Shown: one piece after another, positions 1 through 7,560 of the stretch
Layout of the letters: every line of letters begins with the position of its first letter
Position numbering within the stretch: position 1 is the stretch's first letter
Assembly: GCF_024809975.1 (NCBI RefSeq)
Contig: NZ_JANUDY010000003.1
Span: forward strand, 62,001-126,000
Origin: Comamonas sp. BIGb0152
GTDB taxonomy: Bacteria; Pseudomonadota; Gammaproteobacteria; Burkholderiales; Burkholderiaceae_C
DNA: 64,000 bases
Direction: 5' to 3'
Position numbers and translations under genes: made by a program
Notes under the pieces: generated by a model
The model's database searches: none
Seen by the model: the letters and a program-made list of their open reading frames with translations, nothing else
Told to the model about the DNA's origin: nothing

Positions 1-528
1 CATGGCTACCGCCAACAGGCGGCAGGCGTCGAGGCACTCCGCCGCGCCATGGGTCGTTTGCGAACTGAGGGCAGCCTTGTCCTGCAAGCGCTGCTCATCG
101 CCGCAAAAGCGCAGCGCCACGGGCGCCAGCCGCATGATCGAGCCATTGCCAGCGCTGTCAGGCTCCGTGCTGCCTGCTATCGGTTCACCGGTGAGGAGAA
201 AGCGCTGCACAGCGCCCCGCGTGGCTATGCCAATGTCAAAGCAATGCCCGGTGGAGCTCCAGTAGCCCCACTCGTACCAGTTGGCATAGCGTGCCATCTG
301 GTCTGCCGGGTGGCAATCGCCCTTGATGACCAGACTCTCGGCCAGGCACAGCGCCATCGAGGTGTCGTCGGTCCACTGCCCTGCGCGCAGCGAGAACGGG
401 CCTCCGCCCACCATATCGGTCAGCGGCATAAAGCTGCCGCGCGACTGGAATTCCACGGTGGTGCCCACGGCATCGCCGCAGGCCAGGCCCAGCAATGCGC
501 CCTGAAAACGGTCCTGAGTTGGCTGCAT
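1..528 (-). CDS. ADP-ribosylglycohydrolase (DraG/ARH family), 3' part outside the window
   Basis: The 176 codons visible carry the family hallmarks: GDAVGTTVEF at residues 18-27, WTDDTSMAL at 52-60 (the TDD pair binds Mg2+ in this family) and GNGSIMRLAP near residue 150. Family members hydrolyse ADP-ribose from protein side chains or from small ADP-ribosylated products. The ATG overlaps the stop of the upstream NADAR gene as ATGA, so the two are translationally coupled and this is the fifth visible gene of the operon that starts at 2910. The reading frame is open to base 1, so the C-terminal half and any further operon genes lie outside the window. The family call is firm; the substrate is unknown. 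Confidence 0.93.
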   Translation of the reverse strand, partial: MQPTQDRFQGALLGLACGDAVGTTVEFQSRGSFMPLTDMVGGGPFSLRAGQWTDDTSMALCLAESLVIKGDCHPADQMARYANWYEWGYWSSTGHCFDIGIATRGAVQRFLLTGEPIAGSTEPDSAGNGSIMRLAPVALRFCGDEQRLQDKAALSSQTTHGAAECLDACRLLAVAM

Positions 529-1103
529 CACTGGCCTCCGGCGCGCAGTTGCTTGCGCGCCGCCATCAGCGCGAAGCCCAGAAGATTGAGGCCGCGCCAG
601 TGTTCAGGCTGCTGTGCCAGCGCATCTTGCGCCGCCAGGCCAATACCCCAGATCGCGTCCACCGGGCTGGCCTCCACCAGCACGCGCTCCCCGGTCGTCA
701 GCAGGTAGTTCATCAATCCCGCGTTTTGGCCAAACTTGGCCGCATTGCCGCGCACCACGATGTCAAAGCAGGCGGCGTTCCAGCGCTCGCTGTCAAAGCT
801 CCGCACTGTGCGGCCCAGCGCCTTGGCCTGCGCCGGGCTGGCGCATTGCAAAATCTTGGCCCGCGCCACGCCATCGCCAAACAACCGTGCCTTCTCGGCC
901 ATCATGAAGTGCTCAGCACTGCGATAGTGCTCGTCATCCACCGTGAACCCGGCCTCAAACCACTGGCTCAGGCAACCCTTGCCAACGCGGCCATCGGCCT
1001 CGGGCTGGTGGCCCCAGAAAAACAGGTAGCGGGGCTGCCGGCCCGCCTGAATCTGCGCGATCAGTTCGGGCACCGAGCGGATGATGTCGTTGGTGTGTGT
1101 CAT
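528..1103 (-). CDS. NADAR family protein (YbiA-like)
   Basis: A 191-residue protein with the NADAR signature: an aromatic FFWG segment near residue 29, the catalytic-type SAEHFMMAEKARLFGD, then a W...N....KF element (FDSERWNAACFD) and a closing SPVDAIWGIGL. NADAR proteins are N-glycosidases acting on ADP-ribose derivatives; members have been shown to remove ADP-ribose from guanine, and YbiA acts in riboflavin-intermediate damage control. The ATG at 1103 was chosen because it lies two bases after the HAD gene stop and starts the conserved region; an in-frame extension to 1277 would run deep into the HAD gene. It overlaps the next gene by four bases. Substrate is inferred only. Confidence 0.9.
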   Translation of the reverse strand: MTHTNDIIRSVPELIAQIQAGRQPRYLFFWGHQPEADGRVGKGCLSQWFEAGFTVDDEHYRSAEHFMMAEKARLFGDGVARAKILQCASPAQAKALGRTVRSFDSERWNAACFDIVVRGNAAKFGQNAGLMNYLLTTGERVLVEASPVDAIWGIGLAAQDALAQQPEHWRGLNLLGFALMAARKQLRAGGQ

Positions 1104-1104
1104 A

Positions 1105-1719
1105 TCAGTTCTCTTGTCTCCCAGCCAGCCACCAGTGCGCAAACGCGTCCAGGCTGGCATGGGTGGAATGCAGCTGTCGTAGTGCCGGCCCGCAGTTGGG
1201 GCTGCCATCAGGTTCGCGCAGTACCAGCGCGCTATGGATGCCTTCGGGCAGGCCATCAAAGTTCGGCAAATAGTCATCCACTAAGGCCAGCGGCTGCAGT
1301 TGCAACAGTGCTGCGGTCTTTGGACTGCCGCCACGGGCATCGCGGCCGGTGGCAATCACACGCTCAATCGGAAAGCCATGAGCGCGTAAATTGCCAAGCC
1401 GCGCCTGAGCAAACTGGGGCTGCAGCGCCGTCAGGCACACCAGCTCAAACCCGGCGGCCACCAGCTGCTGACAGGCCGCAAGCGCACCTGGCATAGCAGG
1501 CAAGGCAGACCAGAACTGCGCATCAAACCCCGCGCGGAACCGATGCAGCGCCTCGTCACTCAGGCGCTCCACCTCCCAGCGGTCTGCTGCCCAGTAGGCA
1601 TTGGGGTTGCGCAACCCAGGTTGCCGGCCAAAAGTCCGCTTCCAGGCACCGGCGTACGCCAGGTTGTAGTCGAGCAGCACGCCGTCAGCATCCAGTGCCA
1701 GCACACGATTGCGGCTCAT
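1105..1719 (-). CDS. HAD superfamily hydrolase
   Basis: A 204-residue protein with HAD motif I as LDADGVLLD (nucleophile Asp10, Asp12), a threonine motif II in VCLTALQPQ, a motif III lysine in GGSPKTAALL and motif IV as LALVDDYLPN. It is probably a small cytoplasmic phosphatase. The start overlaps the kptA stop by four bases (ATGA) and the stop is one base before the NADAR start, so it sits inside the ADP-ribose operon. The context suggests a phosphorylated nucleotide or ADP-ribose phosphate as substrate, for example the product made by KptA, but nothing in the sequence fixes this. The superfamily call is secure; the role is inference. Confidence 0.85.
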   Translation of the reverse strand: MSRNRVLALDADGVLLDYNLAYAGAWKRTFGRQPGLRNPNAYWAADRWEVERLSDEALHRFRAGFDAQFWSALPAMPGALAACQQLVAAGFELVCLTALQPQFAQARLGNLRAHGFPIERVIATGRDARGGSPKTAALLQLQPLALVDDYLPNFDGLPEGIHSALVLREPDGSPNCGPALRQLHSTHASLDAFAHWWLAGRQEN

Positions 1720-2297
1720 GTGCCCAGCTGCTGTAGATAGGTGACAGGCACTGCATCAGTCAACCAGACACCGTTGTCCGAACAATAGAACACATGGCCA
1801 TCGGCGACCATGCGTGCGGCATCCACCTGCAGCAAGGCCAGCTTGCCATGGCGCCGCCCTACCGCCCCAGCGGTCTCGATGCTGGCCGACAGATGCACAT
1901 GGTGGCGCTGCTGGCGTGTCAGGCCTTGCGCCAGGATCGCATCAAGAAAACGGGTCGCTGTGCCATGGAAGAGCGTATCCGGTGGAGCGCTGGGAGCCAA
2001 TTGCAGCTCCACCGCGACCGAATGCCCCTGGTTGGCACGAATGTGCCTGCCGTCTTCGCTGAAGGCAAAACGCTGTTTGTCGCTGTCCGCAACCACCGCT
2101 TGTAACTGCGCCAGGCTCATGGGTTTGCCACTGCAGGCCAGGCAAGCGAGCAGATCGTCCGTGTTCGCCCAACCAGCGCTGTCGAGTTGCAAGCCAATGG
2201 TCTGCGGGCTGTGCCGAAGCACCAGGCTCAGCAGTTTGCTGCGGCGGGTCATTGCCTCGGAGTGGTCTCCGGTATTGGTGTCTCTGGGTTCTCGCAT
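1716..2297 (-). CDS. kptA: RNA 2'-phosphotransferase, Tpt1/KptA family
   Basis: Close in layout to E. coli KptA: LSLVLRHSPQTIGLQLD and GWANTDDLL in the N-terminal winged domain, then IRANQGHS, LFHGTATRFLDAI, HHVHLS, VGRRHGKLALLQVDA and a final NGVWLTDAVPV. Tpt1 enzymes move an internal RNA 2'-phosphate to NAD+, giving ADP-ribose 1'',2''-cyclic phosphate and nicotinamide. I place the start at ATG 2297, just past the DUF4291 stop and with GGAAG nine bases upstream; an ATG at 2327 would overlap that gene, and ATG 2252 is also possible. Length from 2297 is 193 residues. Its stop overlaps the HAD start. Bacterial physiological substrates of KptA remain unclear. Confidence 0.93.
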   Translation of the reverse strand: MREPRDTNTGDHSEAMTRRSKLLSLVLRHSPQTIGLQLDSAGWANTDDLLACLACSGKPMSLAQLQAVVADSDKQRFAFSEDGRHIRANQGHSVAVELQLAPSAPPDTLFHGTATRFLDAILAQGLTRQQRHHVHLSASIETAGAVGRRHGKLALLQVDAARMVADGHVFYCSDNGVWLTDAVPVTYLQQLGT

Positions 2298-2301
2298 GGT
2301 C

Positions 2302-2910
2302 TCAGGCTTCCACGGGTTCATAGACACGCTCGCGCGGCGTCAACAGTGCCAGGGAATCATCCCGCGCATGAAGGCGCTGCTCTGCAACAAAGGGGTTCAT
2401 GTCGATGACTTCCAGCAACTGCTCGGTGGCCAGGGCACTCAGGGTCTGCCCGCGCAGCCCCAGCTGCACCGCCCTGCGCTCGCACTTGGCACCGCTTGGC
2501 GCATGGTCAGGATCCCACTGCAGGCGCACCTCAGAGGTCTGCACCGCAGCCTGCCAATCCTGCACTGTGGCAAAGCCAGCTGAAGTGAAGCTCGATGGCA
2601 CGGCTGCGCGCAGCAATCCATCAAAAAATGCGCGTCGAATGCGCAGGCCCAGCACATATTCCTGCCCGGGCTGGGTGCCCCAGGCACTGCGGTACATCAT
2701 CCACAAAAAATTGGGCTTGATCCAGCTCATGCGGGAAAAGCTGAAATCCGGCCCGCCGAGGAAGCCATGCTCCAGCGCGTGGCGCGCAATCGAGGCCCGG
2801 TAGGCCTGGTAGACCACGATGCTATGGTCGTCGTAGCTGGCGAGAATGTGTTGGCCCGCTGCTGGCCACTGACGCAGCTGCTGGCAGTAGGGTTCGGTAT
2901 CGATGGTCAT
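2302..2910 (-). CDS. DUF4291 family protein
   Basis: A 202-residue protein opening with the typical ILASYDDHSIVVYQAY, followed by FSRMSWIKPNFLWMMYRS and a WDPDH element; these mark DUF4291. No catalytic mechanism is established for the family that I know of. It is the first gene of the minus-strand operon and faces NrtR, so it is the gene closest to the operator. I chose ATG 2910 over TTG 2916; AAGAAAGA precedes it. The conserved Arg, Asp, Tyr and Trp residues and its company (KptA, NADAR, ADP-ribosylglycohydrolase) suggest it handles NAD+, ADP-ribose or an ADP-ribosylated nucleic acid, which is inference. Confidence 0.85.
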   Translation of the reverse strand: MTIDTEPYCQQLRQWPAAGQHILASYDDHSIVVYQAYRASIARHALEHGFLGGPDFSFSRMSWIKPNFLWMMYRSAWGTQPGQEYVLGLRIRRAFFDGLLRAAVPSSFTSAGFATVQDWQAAVQTSEVRLQWDPDHAPSGAKCERRAVQLGLRGQTLSALATEQLLEVIDMNPFVAEQRLHARDDSLALLTPRERVYEPVEA

Positions 2911-2982
2911 CGTCAATCTTTCTTGTTGTTATATATCTGGAGTAAAAGTGCAGGCTTCCCGCCCGACAGGTCCTTTCGAGAC

Positions 2983-3026
2983 GTAAGTTGTATTGAGCAA
3001 CTTACATGAGTTGTACAATACAACTT
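2983..3026. promoter_or_regulatory. Nested palindromic operator, probable NrtR site
   Basis: Three overlapping inverted repeats fill the divergent promoter. GTAAGTTG at 2983-2990 pairs with CAACTTAC at 2998-3005 (perfect, 7-base spacer). GTTGTA at 3010-3015 pairs with TACAAC at 3019-3024 (3-base spacer). AAGTTGTATTG at 2985-2995 pairs with CAATACAACTT at 3016-3026. A -10-like TACAAT lies at 3014-3019, so a bound dimer would block transcription. Seen directly; assignment to the adjacent NrtR is inference. Confidence 0.75.
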
Positions 3027-3052
3027 GCTTTTTCATCCGTCAAGGTTTTTCT

Positions 3053-3781
3053 ATGGCCTCCGCCGCTGCCAGCCACAACCGCACTGATTTTGTACGCCCT
3101 TACACAACAGTGGATGTAGTGATCTTCAGCGTGGTGGAAGGCGCTTTGAAGGTGTTGCTGGTGCAACGCCCGGCAGAGGGCACCGAGCCCTTTCCCGGTC
3201 TGTGGGCGCTCCCGGGGGGATTTGTCGATGTGGCACAGGACATCGATCTGCAGGCCTGCGCCAACCGTAAGCTACGCGAAAAAACCAACGTGGCCAGTCC
3301 TTACTTGGAGCAGTTGGGCAGCTGGGGCGGCCATGACCGTGACCCGCGTGGCTGGTCTGCCACGCATGTCTACTTTGCCCTGATTGCTGCACAGCGGCTG
3401 ACCTTGGCCAAAGGCGCTAATGCGGCTGACGTGGCCTGGTTCGAGGTCGATACCCTCTGCGCACAGCCCCATCTGGCCTTTGACCACAGCGAGATTCTGC
3501 GCGCCGCAGTCGAGCGCCTGCGCGGCAAGGTCGAGTACACCTCGCTGCCCGCCTTTTTGCTGCCCGAGCCCTTCACCCTGCCCCAGCTCCAGCAGGTCTA
3601 CGAGACGGTGCTGGGCCGGCCCGTGGACAAGAGCGGCTTTCGCACCCGCATGCTGGCAGCGCAGTTTCTGCGCGAGGCCGGGCATGTCGAGGGGCCGTCC
3701 AACCGCCCGGCCATGGGCTACCGCCTGGCCGACCGCAGTGCGCCGGTGGTGTTTCCGCGCACATTTAGCCCGCGCAGCTGA
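3053..3781 (+). CDS. nrtR: NrtR-type regulator: Nudix domain fused to winged helix
   Basis: A 242-residue protein. Residues 15-150 form a Nudix fold with a degenerate Nudix box (GGFVDV at 55-60, then R.LREKT at 72-78; the usual acidic catalytic pattern is incomplete), and residues 160-240 form the winged helix typical of NrtR. In characterised NrtR proteins the Nudix domain binds ADP-ribose rather than hydrolysing it, and binding releases DNA. ATG 3053 was chosen because the palindromic operator lies at 2983-3026, inside a longer in-frame extension, and because AAGG sits seven bases upstream. It is divergent from the ADP-ribose operon, which it most likely represses along with itself. Confidence 0.88.
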   Translation: MASAAASHNRTDFVRPYTTVDVVIFSVVEGALKVLLVQRPAEGTEPFPGLWALPGGFVDVAQDIDLQACANRKLREKTNVASPYLEQLGSWGGHDRDPRGWSATHVYFALIAAQRLTLAKGANAADVAWFEVDTLCAQPHLAFDHSEILRAAVERLRGKVEYTSLPAFLLPEPFTLPQLQQVYETVLGRPVDKSGFRTRMLAAQFLREAGHVEGPSNRPAMGYRLADRSAPVVFPRTFSPRS

Positions 3782-3882
3782 ACCGAGGCTGAAGCGCTTG
3801 AATGGGACTTGGGCTGGCACCGCAGTCAGCTTATCTCCCAGCGCAGCAGCCATCTCGCAGCGACCTGAGATAATCCGCCCCC

Positions 3883-5886
3883 ATGTCCCTCCTGCCCCAC
3901 CAGCTCGAACTGCTCTCCCCGGCCCGCGATGCCGATATCGGGATTGAAGCCATCAACCATGGCGCTGATGCCGTCTACATCGGTGGCCCGGCCTTTGGCG
4001 CGCGCGCCACGGCGGGCAATGACATCCGTGATCTGGAGCGCCTGATAGCGCATGCACACCGCTTTGGCAGCCGCATCTTCATCACGCTCAACACTATCTT
4101 GCGCGATGACGAACTCGAAGGCGCGCGCCAGATGGCCTGGCAGGTCTACGAGGCCGGCGCCGACGCGCTGATCATCCAGGACATGGGCCTGCTGGAGCTG
4201 GACCTGCCCCCGATCCAGCTGCATGCCTCCACCCAAAGCGATATCCGCACGCCTGAGAAAGCCCGCTTTTTGCAAGACGCCGGCCTGTCGCAGATCGTGG
4301 TGGCGCGTGAGCTGGATTTGAAGCAGATTGCCGCCGTGCGTGCGGCCACCGACCCGGCCCGCACGACGATTGAGTTCTTCGTGCATGGCGCGCTGTGCGT
4401 GGCCTACTCGGGCCAGTGCTACATCACCCATGCCCACACCGGCCGCAGCGCCAACCGGGGCGATTGCAACCAGGCCTGCCGTCTGCCCTACGAGGTGCTG
4501 GACGCCCAGGGCCGCATCATTGCGCATGAAAAGCATGTGCTGTCGATGAAGGACAACAACCAGAGCGACAACCTGCGCGCACTGATCGATGCCGGGGTGC
4601 GCAGCTTCAAGATCGAGGGGCGCTACAAGGACATGGGCTATGTGAAAAACATCACCGCCCACTACCGCAAGCTGCTCGACGAGATCATCGAAGAGCGCGA
4701 GTTTTCTGACGCGCCACTGGCGCGCTCGTCTTCAGGCCACACCAGCTTCAGCTTCACGCCGGATCCGGACCAGAACTTCAACCGCGAGTTCACCGATTAC
4801 TTCGTCAACGGCCGCAAGGACGATATCGGCGCCTTTGACACCCCCAAGACCCCGGGCCGCGCGATCGGCTGGGTCACCAAGGTGGGCGAGAACTTTGTCG
4901 AGCTCGAAACCTCCAGCCGCGACACCGTGCTGCACAACGGCGATGGCCTGTGCTACTACGACCTGCAAAAAGAGCTGGTCGGCATGCAGATCAACCGCGC
5001 CGAATCGGTGGATGCGAAGCAATCGCTGTGGCGCGTGTTCCCCAAGGACCCGGTCGCTGGCTTCAAGGACCTGCGCAAGGGCCTGGAAGTGAACCGCAAC
5101 CGTGACATGGACTGGGTGCGCACACTCGACAAAAAATCGAGCGAGCGGCGCATTGGCCTCTGGGCCCAGCTCGGCCAGACTGTGGATGGCTTTGCGCTGA
5201 CCTTGACCGACGATGACGGCTTTGTCGGCAGCGCCAACCTGGTGCAGGCGCACCAGCCCGCCACCGACAGCGCGCGGGCTGAGGCCAGCTTGCGTGAGCA
5301 GCTGGGCCGCTTTGGCGCCACCATCTTCTCGGTGCATGACATCAGCCTGCAGCTGGACCAGCCATGGTTCATCCCAGCCTCCGCGCTGAACCAGCTGCGC
5401 CGTGATGCCGTGGCCGCGCTGGAAGCTGCCCGCGAAGCCGGCTTTGTGCGCCTGCCACGCGCGCTGCCAGTGGAGCCGCCTGCGCCCTTCCCGGAAGACA
5501 CGCTGAGCTATTTGTCCAATGTGTTCAACCAAAAGGCGCATGACTTCTATGTGAAGCACGGCGTGAAGGTGATCGACGCAGCTTACGAGAGCAAGGAAGA
5601 AGAAGGCGAAGTCTCGCTGATGATCACCAAGCACTGCGTGCGCTTTTCGATGAGCCTGTGCCCCAAGCAGGCCAAGGGTGTCATCGGCGTCAAGGGCACT
5701 ATCAAGGCCGAGCCACTGCAGCTGATCAATGGCAAGGAAAAGCTGACCCTGCGCTTTGACTGCAAGCCCTGCGAGATGCATGTGGTGGGCAAGATGAAGC
5801 GCTCGGTCATCAACCAGCATGCCAAGGAGATGCAGGAGTTTCCGATGCAGTTCTACCGCAGCCGGCCGGCGGTGGTTCGTAGCTGA
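3883..5886 (+). CDS. rlhA: U32 family protein, RlhA-like 23S rRNA C2501 hydroxylation protein
   Basis: A 667-residue protein with the U32 barrel (LELLSPARDADIGIEAINHG at the start, ADAVYIGG, LHASTQSDIRT) and conserved cysteines in the segments LCVAYSGQCY and NRGDCNQACRLPYEV, followed by SFKIEGRYKDMGYVKNI. The length matches the long E. coli member YdcP/RlhA (about 650) rather than YegQ/TrhP (about 450). RlhA makes 5-hydroxycytidine at position 2501 of 23S rRNA. Members were long annotated as collagenase-like peptidases. It stands alone on the plus strand with a good terminator 27 bases after its stop. The U32 call is secure, the RlhA subgroup likely. Confidence 0.85.
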   Translation: MSLLPHQLELLSPARDADIGIEAINHGADAVYIGGPAFGARATAGNDIRDLERLIAHAHRFGSRIFITLNTILRDDELEGARQMAWQVYEAGADALIIQDMGLLELDLPPIQLHASTQSDIRTPEKARFLQDAGLSQIVVARELDLKQIAAVRAATDPARTTIEFFVHGALCVAYSGQCYITHAHTGRSANRGDCNQACRLPYEVLDAQGRIIAHEKHVLSMKDNNQSDNLRALIDAGVRSFKIEGRYKDMGYVKNITAHYRKLLDEIIEEREFSDAPLARSSSGHTSFSFTPDPDQNFNREFTDYFVNGRKDDIGAFDTPKTPGRAIGWVTKVGENFVELETSSRDTVLHNGDGLCYYDLQKELVGMQINRAESVDAKQSLWRVFPKDPVAGFKDLRKGLEVNRNRDMDWVRTLDKKSSERRIGLWAQLGQTVDGFALTLTDDDGFVGSANLVQAHQPATDSARAEASLREQLGRFGATIFSVHDISLQLDQPWFIPASALNQLRRDAVAALEAAREAGFVRLPRALPVEPPAPFPEDTLSYLSNVFNQKAHDFYVKHGVKVIDAAYESKEEEGEVSLMITKHCVRFSMSLCPKQAKGVIGVKGTIKAEPLQLINGKEKLTLRFDCKPCEMHVVGKMKRSVINQHAKEMQEFPMQFYRSRPAVVRS

Positions 5887-5912
5887 GCGTATTGACCGGC
5901 ACCAAAAAACGG

Positions 5913-5947
5913 AAAAGCTGCAGAACCTTCGCTCTGCAGCTTTTTTT
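5913..5947 (+). terminator. Rho-independent terminator after the U32 gene
   Basis: AGCTGCAGA at 5916-5924 pairs with TCTGCAGCT at 5933-5941, followed by a run of seven T. The A-run on its left side would also give a weak T-tract for minus-strand transcription. Confidence 0.9.
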
Positions 5948-6020
5948 CCACCAAGGCCCAGGCGCCAAGGTCAATCCTCCGCCTGGCTGTCCGCAATGAA
6001 CAGTCCCTTGATAAAAACAG

Positions 6021-7373
6021 TCAGGCGCTGGACTCCGCGCCCTCGCGCGATTCCAGCGCACGGTTGATACCAAGGGCGACCAAGGTGCAGACCGCGCCAG
6101 ACAGCAGGTACAGGCACACGGCGATCAGGCCGAACTTGGCCGACAGCCCCAGCGCCACCAGCGGTGCAAAGGCCGCGCCGACCAGCCAGGCCATGTCGGT
6201 CGACAGGGCGGCACCCGTGTAACGGAAGCGGGTGGAGAAGTTGGCCGTGACCGTGCCGGACGACTGGCCATAAGACAGGCCCAGCAGCACAAAGCCGACG
6301 ATGATGAAGATGTTGTTGCCCGTCACGCCGCTGGACAGCAGCTTGGGTGTGGCCAGGCTGAACAGCGCAATCAGCACCGCCATCGCGCCCAGGGTGTTGC
6401 GCCGGCCAAAGCGATCCGCCAGCTTGCCCGAGGCCACAATAGCCAGCGCTGCACAGAAGGCACCCAGAATCTGCACCATCAGCACATGCACGATGGGTTG
6501 CGGCGAGTACAGCGAGATCCAGGACAGCGGAAACACGGTGACCAGGTGGAACAGCGCAAAGCTGGCCAGTGCGGCAAAAGCGCCGATTGCCACGTGGCTG
6601 CCTTCCTCGTCGATCAGACGGGTGACGCTGACCGGTTCCAGCTCACGCTCCTGCATGGCCTGGGTATAGGTTTGGCCCATCACCAGCTGCAGGCGCGCAA
6701 ACAAGGCCACGACGTTGACTGCAAAGGCAACATAGAACGGATAGCGCCAGCCAAAGTCGAGGAACTCGGCTTTTGACAGGGCGGTGTACAGATAGGCAAA
6801 CAGACTGGCTGCGAGCACAAAGCCCAGCGGGGCGCCCAGTTGGCCAATCATCGCGTACCAGCCTCGGCGGTTGCTCGGGGCGTTCATTGCCAGCAGCGAG
6901 GGCAGGCCATCCCAGGAGCCGCCCAGCGCCAAGCCTTGGGCAAAGCGGAACAGCGCCAGCAGCCAGATGGCGGTGCGACCCAGCACCTCATACCCGGGCA
7001 AAAAGGCGATGCCGACGGTGGCGACACCGAGCAAAAACAGCGCGACGGTCATTTTGGCGGCACGACCCCAGCGGCGCTGAATGGCCATGGAGATGGCGGT
7101 ACCTACCGGGCGGGCGACAAATGCGATCGAAAACACCGCAAATGACAGCAAAGTACCGTTTAGCGCCGAGAAATGAGGAAAGAAAACGCTGGGAAAGACC
7201 AAGACGGCCGCTATGCCAAATACGAAGAAATCAAAATACTCTGACGAACGGCCGATAATCACCCCGACCGCGATCTCGCCAGGTGTTACATCTTCTTCAG
7301 AATGGGCACGGACATCGGGATCAGCACCGGGGGTGCCGCCGACAGGAGATGCTGTGTAACCGAGACTACTCAT
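6021..7373 (-). CDS. MFS transporter, metabolite:H+ symporter type
   Basis: A 450-residue membrane protein with twelve likely helices. An N-terminal cytoplasmic tail of about 35 residues precedes the first helix (AVGVIIGRSSEYFDFFVFGI), the style of the MHS subfamily (sugar/dicarboxylate:H+ symporters). The loop after helix 2 has the MFS pattern around ARPVGTAISM and RRWGRAAK, and the second half repeats it as GKLADRFGRRNTL. There is no enzyme gene nearby to suggest a substrate. It is divergent from cyoA across 187 bases and convergent with the U32 gene. Family is clear; substrate is not. Confidence 0.88.
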   Translation of the reverse strand: MSSLGYTASPVGGTPGADPDVRAHSEEDVTPGEIAVGVIIGRSSEYFDFFVFGIAAVLVFPSVFFPHFSALNGTLLSFAVFSIAFVARPVGTAISMAIQRRWGRAAKMTVALFLLGVATVGIAFLPGYEVLGRTAIWLLALFRFAQGLALGGSWDGLPSLLAMNAPSNRRGWYAMIGQLGAPLGFVLAASLFAYLYTALSKAEFLDFGWRYPFYVAFAVNVVALFARLQLVMGQTYTQAMQERELEPVSVTRLIDEEGSHVAIGAFAALASFALFHLVTVFPLSWISLYSPQPIVHVLMVQILGAFCAALAIVASGKLADRFGRRNTLGAMAVLIALFSLATPKLLSSGVTGNNIFIIVGFVLLGLSYGQSSGTVTANFSTRFRYTGAALSTDMAWLVGAAFAPLVALGLSAKFGLIAVCLYLLSGAVCTLVALGINRALESREGAESSA

Positions 7374-7460
7374 ACAAAAGCTCCTTCCTCAAGCTGTTAC
7401 CGGCCTGCTGAGACCGTACCGTTACCAGGAGCCTAGCTGGGTACTTTCTGAGAGGGCGTA

Positions 7461-7473
7461 GGACAAAATGTCC
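7461..7473. promoter_or_regulatory. 13-bp palindrome upstream of cyoA
   Basis: GGACA and TGTCC flank AAA exactly. It lies 88 bases upstream of the cyoA ATG in the divergent region shared with the MFS gene. It could be an operator; no TTGAT-N4-ATCAA FNR/ANR box was seen here. Confidence 0.3.
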
Positions 7474-7560
7474 AATCGACAGGCCTGCCTCTAGCATTTA
7501 CATTTGGGGGGATTTTGCAATCCATGTTTATACCTAAGCGCGCTTGCCGTGCCCTTTCGC

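Noticed and set aside
2993..3052. Longer NrtR start at 2993
   Set aside because: The extra codons run through the palindromic operator; ATG 3053 has a ribosome-binding site and begins the family.
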